DNA from: Mycobacterium gordonae
Lineage (GTDB): Bacteria; Actinomycetota; Actinomycetes; Mycobacteriales; Mycobacteriaceae
Length of the DNA: 64,000 nucleotides
Direction: 5' to 3'
Assembly (NCBI RefSeq): GCF_017086405.1
Contig: NZ_CP070973.1
Coordinates: 1,116,001-1,180,000, forward strand
The notes below the pieces were generated by a model. It did not search any database. It saw only the letters and a program-made list of their open reading frames with translations, and had not been told where the DNA came from. The first letter of the stretch is position 1. Each line of letters opens with the position of its first letter. Shown piece after piece: positions 56,417-63,716 of the stretch. Position numbers and translations under genes: made by a program.

Positions 56417-57738
56417 CGGCCGTCGGTGTCGCGCACGAGCAGGATCTCCCGGCAGTCGCCCTTCTGCTGCGGGGTGGTTTCGCCGCCGCATACTAGGGTC
56501 CAGCCGGATATGCGCCCGAACGGCCGGTCGGTCCAGTTCGTGGCGACGGGGTTGGTTTCGGGAAGTGCGAGCACGGAATGCGTGCCGGCGGAGTTGGTGA
56601 CGTACAGGTGGTCGCCGAAGAAGGCAAGTTTCGAAATCGGTTGCTTCTTGGCGTCATCGCGGGCCGTGAGCAGATCCCAATGCTGGGTGCGCAGGTTCCA
56701 CACGCCGTAGCCGAACTGGGAACCGGCCGAGTCACGCCCGTCGACGAATAGCTTTCCGTCCGACAGGGTCGCGGTCAGTCCACCACCCGAAATGCGATCT
56801 GTGTCACCGAATTTGACGAGAGCCCGCGACGCCAGGTCGTAGAACGTGGTCGACATCACTGGCGGACTGTGCGAATCCCAGTGCGTAATCTGCACGAGTT
56901 TGTCTGGGCCGTAGGACAATTCAGTGTCCACAGTGGCCACGTCGTTGTCCTGGTAGACGGGTTCCCCGGTGGGTAGCCGCAATTCGGCACCCACCGGGCC
57001 GCCGGGCGCCGAAATGCGCTGGAAAGAAAGCACGTCCTGCCAGACCCGGGCCTGCTGCGAATCGTCCCAGCGAGTGGCCAGGTCGGTATTGGACAGAATC
57101 GTGGTCTTCGGGGGTGACGATGTCCCCCGTAGGTCGGCGAAAGCGTTGATCCACGCCACGCCGGTGGTGGTCGGCGCCAGTCGCCAGTCCTTGGCCGCGC
57201 CGAGTTTGAGTTCTGGTGTGGGTGCGAGCACCTCCCTGGTGGCCAGCGGCTGGCTCGACTTCAGATCGAACAAGTAGGCAGTGGCCCTGGTGGTTTCCGG
57301 CGCAGGAGCCGGCTGGGTCGTGGCCACGATGTAGACGACTTTCATGTCGTCGACGTTGTTGGACAGCGCGCACATCGCACCGGTGACCGTCTCGCCGGCG
57401 GCGACCATCGGCACCGCCGGCATGATCAGATCCGCGGTCTTCGGATCGAGGACCTTCGGCCGGATGTCTTCGAGCGCCGATTTGCTGACCGAGAACTCGG
57501 TCGGACAGCCGAAGTAGACGGTATCGCCGTACGCTTTCCAATCCTTGGCCAGCGGGCTGACATGCGGCGGCTGCGGCGCGACCGTATTGGCTGGCGGCGT
57601 GACCGTGGTGTGCGTGGTTTGCGCCGCCGGCGGCGTCACGGTCGCTGACGTGGAGCACGCGGCCATCCCGAGGCAGGCCGGTAGCGTCATCAGCGCAACG
57701 ATGCGGCTGGAGGTGAACAGCCTGGTAATCACCCTCAT
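56395..57738 (-). CDS. Putative lipoprotein, likely beta-propeller
   Basis: A 447-residue protein with a lipoprotein signal (IVALMTLPACLGMAACSTSA; acylated Cys probably C28) and a Thr/Pro-rich linker (PPAAQTTHTTVTPPANTVAP). A large extracytoplasmic domain with repeated strand motifs such as GVWNLRTQHWDLLTARDD and LAFFGDHLYVTNSAGTHSVL follows, suggesting a beta-propeller. It sits outside the membrane; role unknown. ATG 57738 follows GGGGGGAACG; the open frame further up overlaps the amidase gene. Confidence 0.78.
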   Translation of the reverse strand: MRVITRLFTSSRIVALMTLPACLGMAACSTSATVTPPAAQTTHTTVTPPANTVAPQPPHVSPLAKDWKAYGDTVYFGCPTEFSVSKSALEDIRPKVLDPKTADLIMPAVPMVAAGETVTGAMCALSNNVDDMKVVYIVATTQPAPAPETTRATAYLFDLKSSQPLATREVLAPTPELKLGAAKDWRLAPTTTGVAWINAFADLRGTSSPPKTTILSNTDLATRWDDSQQARVWQDVLSFQRISAPGGPVGAELRLPTGEPVYQDNDVATVDTELSYGPDKLVQITHWDSHSPPVMSTTFYDLASRALVKFGDTDRISGGGLTATLSDGKLFVDGRDSAGSQFGYGVWNLRTQHWDLLTARDDAKKQPISKLAFFGDHLYVTNSAGTHSVLALPETNPVATNWTDRPFGRISGWTLVCGGETTPQQKGDCREILLVRDTDGRYPGPWF

Positions 57739-57850
57739 CAGCGTTCCCCCCGCTAAGTCATGTGTCCTTTGAAGCCTAAAGGCGTTCTCGGCACACGGCG
57801 AATCGAGCGCCCGTGCGATCCGGACCGTCCGGCGTGGTAAACCCGACATC

Positions 57851-59338
57851 ATGACTGGTCTTGCCGAGCAAACACGGTGGATGGACGCCATGGATCAGGC
57901 GGCGCTGGTCGCCAACGGTGAGGTGACGCCGGGCGAACTTCTGGAAGCGGCGATCGAGCGCATCGAGCGGTCCAATGCGGCGCTGAATGCCGTGGTTATC
58001 GAATGGTTCGAGCACGCCCGGTCGGTAGCCGCCGATCCCGGTCTACCCGACGGTCCGTTCCGCGGAGTGCCGTTCCTGCTCAAGGACCTCTACACCAGCT
58101 TCGCCGGGCAGACCCTGTCCAACGGCAACGTGGCGCTGAAAGAGGCCGCCAAGATCGACACCACCGACACCACGCTGGTGTCTCGGTTCAAGGCGGCCGG
58201 CCTGGTCATCGCCGGTCGGACCAACAGTCCCGAAATGGGCAGCCTGCCGACGACCCAGCCCCTGGCCTGGGGCGCGACACGTAATCCCTGGGCGCTCGAC
58301 CGAACCCCGGGCGGGTCCAGCGGCGGGGCGGCGGCCGCCGTCGCTGCCGGGATGGTCCCGTTCGCCAACGCCTCCGACGGCGGCGGCAGCATTCGCATCC
58401 CGGCGTCGTGCTGTGGGTTGGTGGGCCTCAAGCCGAGTCAGGGCCGCGTCACCGTCGGGCCCAGGCGCGCCGAATCGGGGCTGGGGGTCGAGCTGTGCGT
58501 CAGCCGCACGGTCCGCGACACCGCCGCCCTGCTCGACGCGGTGCGCGGACCCGGCGTCGGCGACACCGTCATCGCACCCGCGCCGCGCCGGCCGTATCTG
58601 GACGAGCTGGGGGCCGACCCCGGCAGATTGCGCATCGGATTGCTCGACAGCCATCCGCGCGGCGGGTTTGTGCACGAGGACTGCGTGTCGGCGGTGCGCG
58701 CGGCAGGGTCGCTGTTGGAGAGTCTCGGCCACATCGTGGAACCGGCCTGGCCGTCCTGCCTCGGCGACCCCACCTTGCAGCAAAAGTTCATGGCGCTGTG
58801 GATCACCCAGATGGCGATGGCGGCGCGTGGGTTCAGCGAGACGCTCGGCCGCGACGTGACAGCCGAGGACATCGAACCGGTCAACTGGGTGTTGATCGAG
58901 CGGGCCCAGCAGGTGACGGCGGTGGATTACGCCGCGGCCGAAGTTGCGGTGCATGCGTTCCGCCGGTCACTGCAACAGTGGTGGGCCGACGGCTGGGACC
59001 TGCTGCTGACGCCGACGGTCGCCGAACCGCCGTTGCCGCTCGTCGAGTTCGAGAACAATCCGGATCATCCGACCGCGCCGATGCGCCGCGGCGGCGAGTT
59101 CGCCGCATTCACGCCGCCGTTCAACATGAGCGGGCAGCCTGCGGTCAGCCTTCCGCTGCACCGCAATGCCGACGGGCTGCCGGTCGGTGTTCAGCTGGCT
59201 GCCGCATACGGACGCGAAGACGTGTTGATTCGCGTTGCCGCGCAACTGGAATCGGCGCAACCGTGGGCCGGTGATCATCCCGAGATTCCCGGTCGTGGCG
59301 ACCGGGAATCGGGACCCGACAACTCAACGGCTCAGTAG
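57851..59338 (+). CDS. Amidase (amidase-signature family)
   Basis: A 495-residue amidase with the Ser-cisSer-Lys triad: lysine in FLLKDLYTSF and the serines in TPGGSSGGAAAAVAAGMVPF and SDGGGSIRIPASCCGLVGLK. It hydrolyses an amide to acid and ammonia; many mycobacterial AmiA-type paralogues have unknown substrates. It is cytosolic, with no signal peptide. ATG 57851 is in a short gap from the divergent lipoprotein gene. It is not the GatA subunit, since no gatB/gatC is nearby. Confidence 0.88.
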   Translation: MTGLAEQTRWMDAMDQAALVANGEVTPGELLEAAIERIERSNAALNAVVIEWFEHARSVAADPGLPDGPFRGVPFLLKDLYTSFAGQTLSNGNVALKEAAKIDTTDTTLVSRFKAAGLVIAGRTNSPEMGSLPTTQPLAWGATRNPWALDRTPGGSSGGAAAAVAAGMVPFANASDGGGSIRIPASCCGLVGLKPSQGRVTVGPRRAESGLGVELCVSRTVRDTAALLDAVRGPGVGDTVIAPAPRRPYLDELGADPGRLRIGLLDSHPRGGFVHEDCVSAVRAAGSLLESLGHIVEPAWPSCLGDPTLQQKFMALWITQMAMAARGFSETLGRDVTAEDIEPVNWVLIERAQQVTAVDYAAAEVAVHAFRRSLQQWWADGWDLLLTPTVAEPPLPLVEFENNPDHPTAPMRRGGEFAAFTPPFNMSGQPAVSLPLHRNADGLPVGVQLAAAYGREDVLIRVAAQLESAQPWAGDHPEIPGRGDRESGPDNSTAQ

Positions 59339-59508
59339 TAGCAGGTGTAGAACGTCTGGCTCTGGTAGTCGTAGCAGGTGTAGCTGCCGGTGGGCGGCTG
59401 GTTGCCGGGAGCGGCATTGGCGGGGCCGGCGGCACCGAGCGCGGCTAGGCCGAGTCCGGTGGCCATCAGGGTCATGCCGGCAAGGGTGCGGGCGCGGGCG
59501 GTGATCAT
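59332..59508 (-). CDS. 58-residue secreted Tyr/Cys-rich micro-protein
   Basis: A short frame with an excellent ribosome site (AAGGAA, about five bases before ATG 59508). The signal peptide is MITARARTLAGMTLMATGLG plus a hydrophobic stretch to AGPANA. The mature peptide is only about 25 residues: APGNQPPTGSYTCYDYQSQT followed by FYTCYY and a TGA at 59332-59334. Six tyrosines and two cysteines crowd the C-terminus, so one disulfide loop is likely. It overlaps the amidase stop by seven bases on the opposite strand. I know no named family. Confidence 0.75.
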   Translation of the reverse strand: MITARARTLAGMTLMATGLGLAALGAAGPANAAPGNQPPTGSYTCYDYQSQTFYTCYY

Positions 59509-59589
59509 GAGGTTCCTTTCGCTGGTCGTGCTGACAGCGAAAGAATCATCGGCGCCGCTTGAGGATTCCTTGACGGGTTCTTGGAGTTG

Positions 59590-60822
59590 CTAAGGCTGGT
59601 CGAATTCCAGGGGAAGGCACAGCGGTCCGCTCAAACTCACCATGGGCTTCCAGGGCGCCGGGCCTGCGATGCGTGGGTTTCGCAGCCGGCCCGTGAGCAC
59701 CGTCAGCGCGTCGGCGAGTTCACGTCGGGCCAGATTCGCGCCCAGGCAGTAGTGGACGCCGCCGCCGAACGTCAGTATCGCCGGCGCCCCCGCACGGGTG
59801 ATGTCGACTCGCTCCGGTTGTTCGTACACCGACGGGTCACGGTTGGCCGCAGCGGTATTGACCAGGATCATGGTGCCGGCGGGAAAGAGGTAGCCGTCGA
59901 GCTCGACGTCCTCGGTCACCAGCCGAAGGGTTCCGCACGCGATCGGTGAGTGACGCATCGTCTCCTCGACCGCGCCCATGGCCAGTTCGGGTCGCTCCGC
60001 CAGCAGCGCCCACTGATCCGGATGGGCGCAGAGCACGCGTACCGAGGCCGCCAGTTGATTGCGGGTGGTGTCGGTGCCGGCCAACAGCAGGCCGCCCGCG
60101 AGCATGCGCAGTTCCGCGGAATCGAGGCGGTCGCCGTCATCCTCGGCGCGTATCAGGTCGGACAGCAGGTCCTCGGTGAGGCTGTGCCGGCGCCGGGTGA
60201 CCATCTCGTCGACATAGTCGTCGAGCTCGCCCCAGGCACGCATCACCGCCGCTTCGATGTCGCTGACACCGGCGATGAAACTGAATGCCTTGAAAATCTC
60301 GTCGGCCCAGGCCGAAAACCGTTGCCAGTCCTCGCGGGGGGCGCCGAGTAGCGCGCAGATGATCGGGACCGGATAGGGGCGCGCCAGGTCGTCGACCACA
60401 TCGCAGCGGCCTTCGGCGGCGACCTGATCGACAAGGTCGTTCATCACCGCGACCATGATGTCGTGCAGTCGCAGCGTCGCGCGTGGCGTGAAAGCCTTCG
60501 ACGTCAGGCTGCGCAGGCGCTGGTGCGCGTCGCCCTGCAGGCACAGCAAGCTGTTCGTCACCTTGTCCCACAACGGTCCTGAAGTGATCCCCTGGACGAC
60601 AAGATTCAGGCCGGGAGGGATGGTGAACCGGATGTCGCGCAGTACCGCACGGACGAGACGGTAGGAGAGCACTTCGGGCCCGAACGGGCCCATTGCGACC
60701 GGAGCTTGCCGCTGGGCTGCCTGGATCCGCGGGTAGACGGCTGCCGGGGTCTCGGTGGGTTCATAATTCAGCGGCGGCAGGTCGGCCTCGAAAACGCTTG
60801 GGGGAGAAGTGCCGACGGTCAT
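59590..60822 (-). CDS. Cytochrome P450
   Basis: A 410-residue soluble P450. I-helix LLLAGTDTTRNQL has the acid-alcohol pair, ExxR is in VEETMRHSP, and the heme-cysteine loop is FGGGVHYCLGANLARRELAD. It hydroxylates an organic substrate with electrons from a ferredoxin; none is adjacent. The ATG at 60822 is followed by TVGTSPPSVFEADLPPLNYE. A near-consensus promoter with a palindrome lies about 115 bp upstream. CYP number not assigned. Confidence 0.92.
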   Translation of the reverse strand: MTVGTSPPSVFEADLPPLNYEPTETPAAVYPRIQAAQRQAPVAMGPFGPEVLSYRLVRAVLRDIRFTIPPGLNLVVQGITSGPLWDKVTNSLLCLQGDAHQRLRSLTSKAFTPRATLRLHDIMVAVMNDLVDQVAAEGRCDVVDDLARPYPVPIICALLGAPREDWQRFSAWADEIFKAFSFIAGVSDIEAAVMRAWGELDDYVDEMVTRRRHSLTEDLLSDLIRAEDDGDRLDSAELRMLAGGLLLAGTDTTRNQLAASVRVLCAHPDQWALLAERPELAMGAVEETMRHSPIACGTLRLVTEDVELDGYLFPAGTMILVNTAAANRDPSVYEQPERVDITRAGAPAILTFGGGVHYCLGANLARRELADALTVLTGRLRNPRIAGPAPWKPMVSLSGPLCLPLEFDQP

Positions 60823-60937
60823 GACGGCCTTGGCGGCGCATCGAGCGGAGAGCGCTGCCCATGGCGCTGTGCGGGATCATCCATCGCTATCCACCTGCCC
60901 ACTGACGACGTGCTGCCCGGGGGCCCGCAGACCGCCT

Positions 60938-60949
60938 GGACAACTGTCC
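60938..60949. promoter_or_regulatory. Palindromic operator in the P450 promoter
   Basis: GGACA AC TGTCC is a perfect palindrome in its arms and lies three bases downstream of the -10 box, covering the expected start of transcription. Such sites are typical of TetR or MarR repressors. Confidence 0.55.
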
Positions 60950-60952
60950 CAT

Positions 60953-60982
60953 AATGTATGGCCGTGGGTCGACGCATGTCAA
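60953..60982 (-). promoter_or_regulatory. Promoter of the cytochrome P450 gene
   Basis: On the minus strand TTGACA (60982-60977) and TACATT (60958-60953) are 18 bases apart. The remainder of the 324-bp gap 60823-61146 shows no coding frame, so the P450 mRNA would have a leader of about 120 bases. Confidence 0.55.
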
Positions 60983-61093
60983 CGAAATCCCGTCGGGTGG
61001 TGGAAAGTTGCGGCCGGCGAGCTCGGCTGCCACGCCGCAAAGCCATACGTCTTCCGGCGCTTGTATGGTCTATTTCTGTCGAGTGCCGAAAGG

Positions 61094-61131
61094 CATATGG
61101 GCTGGCAGGACGGTGCCTGCCAGCCCATATG
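61094..61131 (-). terminator. Strong hairpin downstream of the cold-shock gene
   Basis: CATATGGGCTGGCAGG and CCTGCCAGCCCATATG pair perfectly over 16 bases around the loop ACGGTG. It begins 15 bases after the cold-shock stop. The following CCTTTCGG is only weakly T-rich, so it may also act as an RNA-stabilising 3' end. Confidence 0.75.
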
Positions 61132-61146
61132 TGAAGAACGGTCGGG

Positions 61147-61350
61147 TTATATAACTGTCACTCCGGTAGCCTGGGGCCCCTTGGCGCCCTGGCCGATGTC
61201 GAACTGGACTCGTTGGTTCTCTTCGAGCGAACGGTAACCATTCCCGCTGATCTCGGAGTAGTGAACGAACACATCTCCGGTGTCGCCGTCGGGAGCGATG
61301 AATCCGAAACCTTTATCGCTGTTGAACCATTTCACAGTCCCCTGTGCCAT
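61147..61350 (-). CDS. Cold-shock protein (CspA/CspB type)
   Basis: A 67-residue single-domain nucleic-acid chaperone. The RNP1 motif KGFGFIAPD and RNP2 motif VFVHYSEI are intact, starting [18 protein letters not shown] and ending [10 protein letters not shown]. It binds single-stranded RNA/DNA and melts secondary structure. The leader of about 45-60 bases contains a hairpin, and a 16-bp hairpin follows the stop. It is clearly similar to CspA (Rv3648c) but in another neighbourhood, so it may be a paralogue. Confidence 0.94.
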   Translation of the reverse strand: MAQGTVKWFNSDKGFGFIAPDGDTGDVFVHYSEISGNGYRSLEENQRVQFDIGQGAKGPQATGVTVI

Positions 61351-61376
61351 ACTCTATCTACTTCCTCATTCTGAAC

Positions 61377-61394
61377 GGATGTCGGAGAACATCC
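61377..61394 (-). promoter_or_regulatory. Hairpin in the cold-shock mRNA leader
   Basis: GGATGT and ACATCC pair around a six-base loop, 27 bases before the cold-shock ATG. An extended -10 box (TGCTAGTGT, minus strand near 61400) lies just upstream, so the hairpin would be at the very 5' end of the mRNA. Confidence 0.45.
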
Positions 61395-61700
61395 CGCATC
61401 ACACTAGCACGGCCGGACCGCGAGACATTCATCTCGGCGCATCGGAATTCGCTTGACGGCCAGACATCTCCCGACCCCGGGGTTAGAAGTAACGATGAAT
61501 CCTGTTGTGGCGAAGCGGGTCTCGCGACACCGGTCCGATTCCGCCACGTCAGTTGCGCCGCCGTGTAGCATCAACGTCGAACGCTTGATTAGCCAGCGCC
61601 GATCTGCCCGTACTCCTACAGCTGAATGATCGTGTGTGATTGGCTTCGTTCCGTCGATCCCCACCTAAGTAAAGCCGGCTCAGCCGAAAGAAGGATCGTC
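61395..61700. other. Intergenic region before the DUF5994 leader
   Basis: About 300 bases between the divergent cold-shock and DUF5994 transcripts. It holds the cold-shock extended -10 element near 61401-61408 on the minus strand. No coding frame with mycobacterial codon bias is visible, and I find no convincing plus-strand promoter. Confidence 0.4.
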
Positions 61701-61739
61701 ATGAAATACGCAGTGCCGCAGCAAGTTTTCCCGGGATGA
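61701..61739 (+). CDS. 12-codon leader peptide coupled to the DUF5994 gene
   Basis: ATG 61701 opens MKYAVPQQVFPG and its TGA overlaps the ATG of the next gene (ATGA, 61736-61739). The leader has a good ribosome site (AAAGAAGGA) while the downstream ATG has none of its own. The simplest reading is that the leader is translated to deliver ribosomes to the main gene. Confidence 0.55.
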   Translation: MKYAVPQQVFPG

Positions 61740-62233
61740 ACCGTACCCAGCACGGTCGGCGGCTGGCCAGTCCGGTCCGGCTCACCTTGGCGGTCCAGTT
61801 AGGTGGGCCCGTGGACGGGGCATGGTGGCCCCACTCGGCCTCGATCGCGGGGGAGCTGCCTGAGCTGATCGAGGTTCTGTCGCCGAGGCTGGGACAGGTT
61901 GTCGCGATCAATGTCAATTGGACGTCCCTGCAGGCTTCGCCGGACCTGGACGCGCTCTGCGGCGCCCAGGCTGCTGTGCCCGGTGCGGCGGCCACGCGCC
62001 AACGTCTCATGGTGGTCAGCGGCAGCCATGCCTGTGCGAACATCCTCGTCGTGCCTTGTCGAACCTCCAGCGCGCTGGCCCTCATGCTGTTGCGTCAGGC
62101 CGCGGATCTGCCGCTCACGCAGTCCGAACTAGCCTCGCAGGCGTTCCGGTCCGGCGATCACATCGTTCGCGCGGCACGTGCCGAAAGCGAGTCGTTCGAC
62201 GGGCGGCTGCGGACAGATCCCGCCGGGGGTTGA
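61736..62233 (+). CDS. DUF5994 family protein
   Basis: A 165-residue cytosolic protein with the family core RLTLAVQLGGPVDGAWWPHS then IAGELPELIEVLSPRLGQVV. These proteins are frequent in mycobacteria, often in several copies, with unknown function. Translation appears to depend on the 12-codon leader upstream. It lies beside the divergent cold-shock gene, which may hint at a stress role, though only by position. Confidence 0.75.
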   Translation: MNRTQHGRRLASPVRLTLAVQLGGPVDGAWWPHSASIAGELPELIEVLSPRLGQVVAINVNWTSLQASPDLDALCGAQAAVPGAAATRQRLMVVSGSHACANILVVPCRTSSALALMLLRQAADLPLTQSELASQAFRSGDHIVRAARAESESFDGRLRTDPAGG

Positions 62234-62357
62234 TTGACCTGATTCCGCAGCATGGCAACCTTCGATGGTGAAGCGGCAGAACGGGATAACGACTCACCGC
62301 ATCGTTTGACGAACACCGACAGTTGACCGGATAGCCGAGGACGTCGACGATCGAAAG

Positions 62358-63716
62358 ATGCTGCCGAACGACTGTCCATCCCTCCCGCCCGGGCCCCGGT
62401 TACCCAGCTGGGTATTGGCCGCGTTGATGATGGGCCGGGGACCCGCGGCGGTGGCGGCCTGCCATCGCCGCTACGGAAGCGTGTTCACGCTACGCGTGGC
62501 GATGCTGGGGACCATGGTGTATCTCAGCGACCCGGCCGATATCAAGACGGTGTTCGCTGGTGATCCGGGCGTTTTTCACGCCGGCGAAGCCAACAGGATC
62601 CTCCGCGGGATGCTCGGCGACAGCTCATTGCTCGTCATCGACGACGACCTGCACCGGGAAAGGCGCCGGCTGATGCTGCCACCTTTTCACCGCGACGCGG
62701 TGGCCCGGCAAGCCGAGTTGATGGGCCAGATCGCCGCGGACAACATCGCCGGCTGGCCGGTAGGTGAGACCTTCGCTGTCGCGCCCAAGATGTCCGAGAT
62801 CACCCTCGAAGTCATTCTGCGCACGGTCATCGGTGCCTCCGATGCGCATCGGCTCACCGCGCTGCGCACGATCATGCCGCGGCTACTCAATCTCAGGCCC
62901 TGGGACAGCATCGCGATCGCCTACCCTAAGCTGCTCCGTCACTGGCCATGGCGAGCGCTGCGGCGCCACATCGCCGATGCCGACCGTCTGCTCTACGCCG
63001 AGATTGCGGATCATCGCTCCGATCCGGACCTCGCGCAGCGGACCGACATCCTCGCCATGCTGGTGCGGGCCGACACCGGGATAACCGATGACGAGTTGCG
63101 CGACCAGCTGATGACCTTGTTGGTGGCCGTGCACGACACCACCGCGACTGCGCTGTCGTGGGCGCTGGAGCGCCTGACCCGTCACCCCGACATCCTCGCC
63201 AAGGCGGTGCGGGCGGCCGAGGCCAGCGCGGCGGGCGATGCGGCGGGTGATGAGTACCTCGACGCGGTGGCCAAGGAAACGCTGCGAATCCGTCCGGTGG
63301 TGTTCGACGTGGGCCGGGTGCTGACCGCGTCCGTGGATCTCGCCGGTTACCGCTTGCCGGCTGGGACGATGGTGGTCCCCGGAATGGGACTGGTGCACGC
63401 GAGCGCAGCGGTGTACCCGGAGCCGCAGACGTTCGACCCCGATCGGATGCTCGGCGCCACGCTGAGTCCCAGCACCTGGCTGCCATTCGGCGGCGGCAAC
63501 CGCCGCTGCCTCGGCGCCACCTTCGCGATGGTCGAATTACGGGTCGTGCTGCGCGAAAATCTGCGTCGTGTCGACCTGGACACTACCGTCGATGCCGGAG
63601 AACGCCCGCAGCTCAAGCACGTCATCGTCATTCCGCACCGCGGTGCTCGAGTCAGCGTTCGCGCGCACAAGCCTGTCGGTTCGGCAGCCCCGTCTGCCGC
63701 CGCACCGCACCGGTGA
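62358..63716 (+). CDS. cyp135B1: Cytochrome P450 CYP135B1-like
   Basis: A 452-residue P450 strongly resembling Rv0568: RYGSVFTLRVAMLGTMVYLS, LLGDSSLLxIDDD-like segment at residues 86-98 and FGGGNRRCLGATFAMVELRV with heme ligand C384. ExxR is E307-R310. The I-helix reads LLVAVHDTTATALSW, so the normally conserved glycine of the AGxDTT motif is V258. In M. tuberculosis this gene follows Rv0567 near tyrT; here about 21 kb separates them. The stop overlaps the next start (TGATG). Confidence 0.9.
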   Translation: MLPNDCPSLPPGPRLPSWVLAALMMGRGPAAVAACHRRYGSVFTLRVAMLGTMVYLSDPADIKTVFAGDPGVFHAGEANRILRGMLGDSSLLVIDDDLHRERRRLMLPPFHRDAVARQAELMGQIAADNIAGWPVGETFAVAPKMSEITLEVILRTVIGASDAHRLTALRTIMPRLLNLRPWDSIAIAYPKLLRHWPWRALRRHIADADRLLYAEIADHRSDPDLAQRTDILAMLVRADTGITDDELRDQLMTLLVAVHDTTATALSWALERLTRHPDILAKAVRAAEASAAGDAAGDEYLDAVAKETLRIRPVVFDVGRVLTASVDLAGYRLPAGTMVVPGMGLVHASAAVYPEPQTFDPDRMLGATLSPSTWLPFGGGNRRCLGATFAMVELRVVLRENLRRVDLDTTVDAGERPQLKHVIVIPHRGARVSVRAHKPVGSAAPSAAAPHR

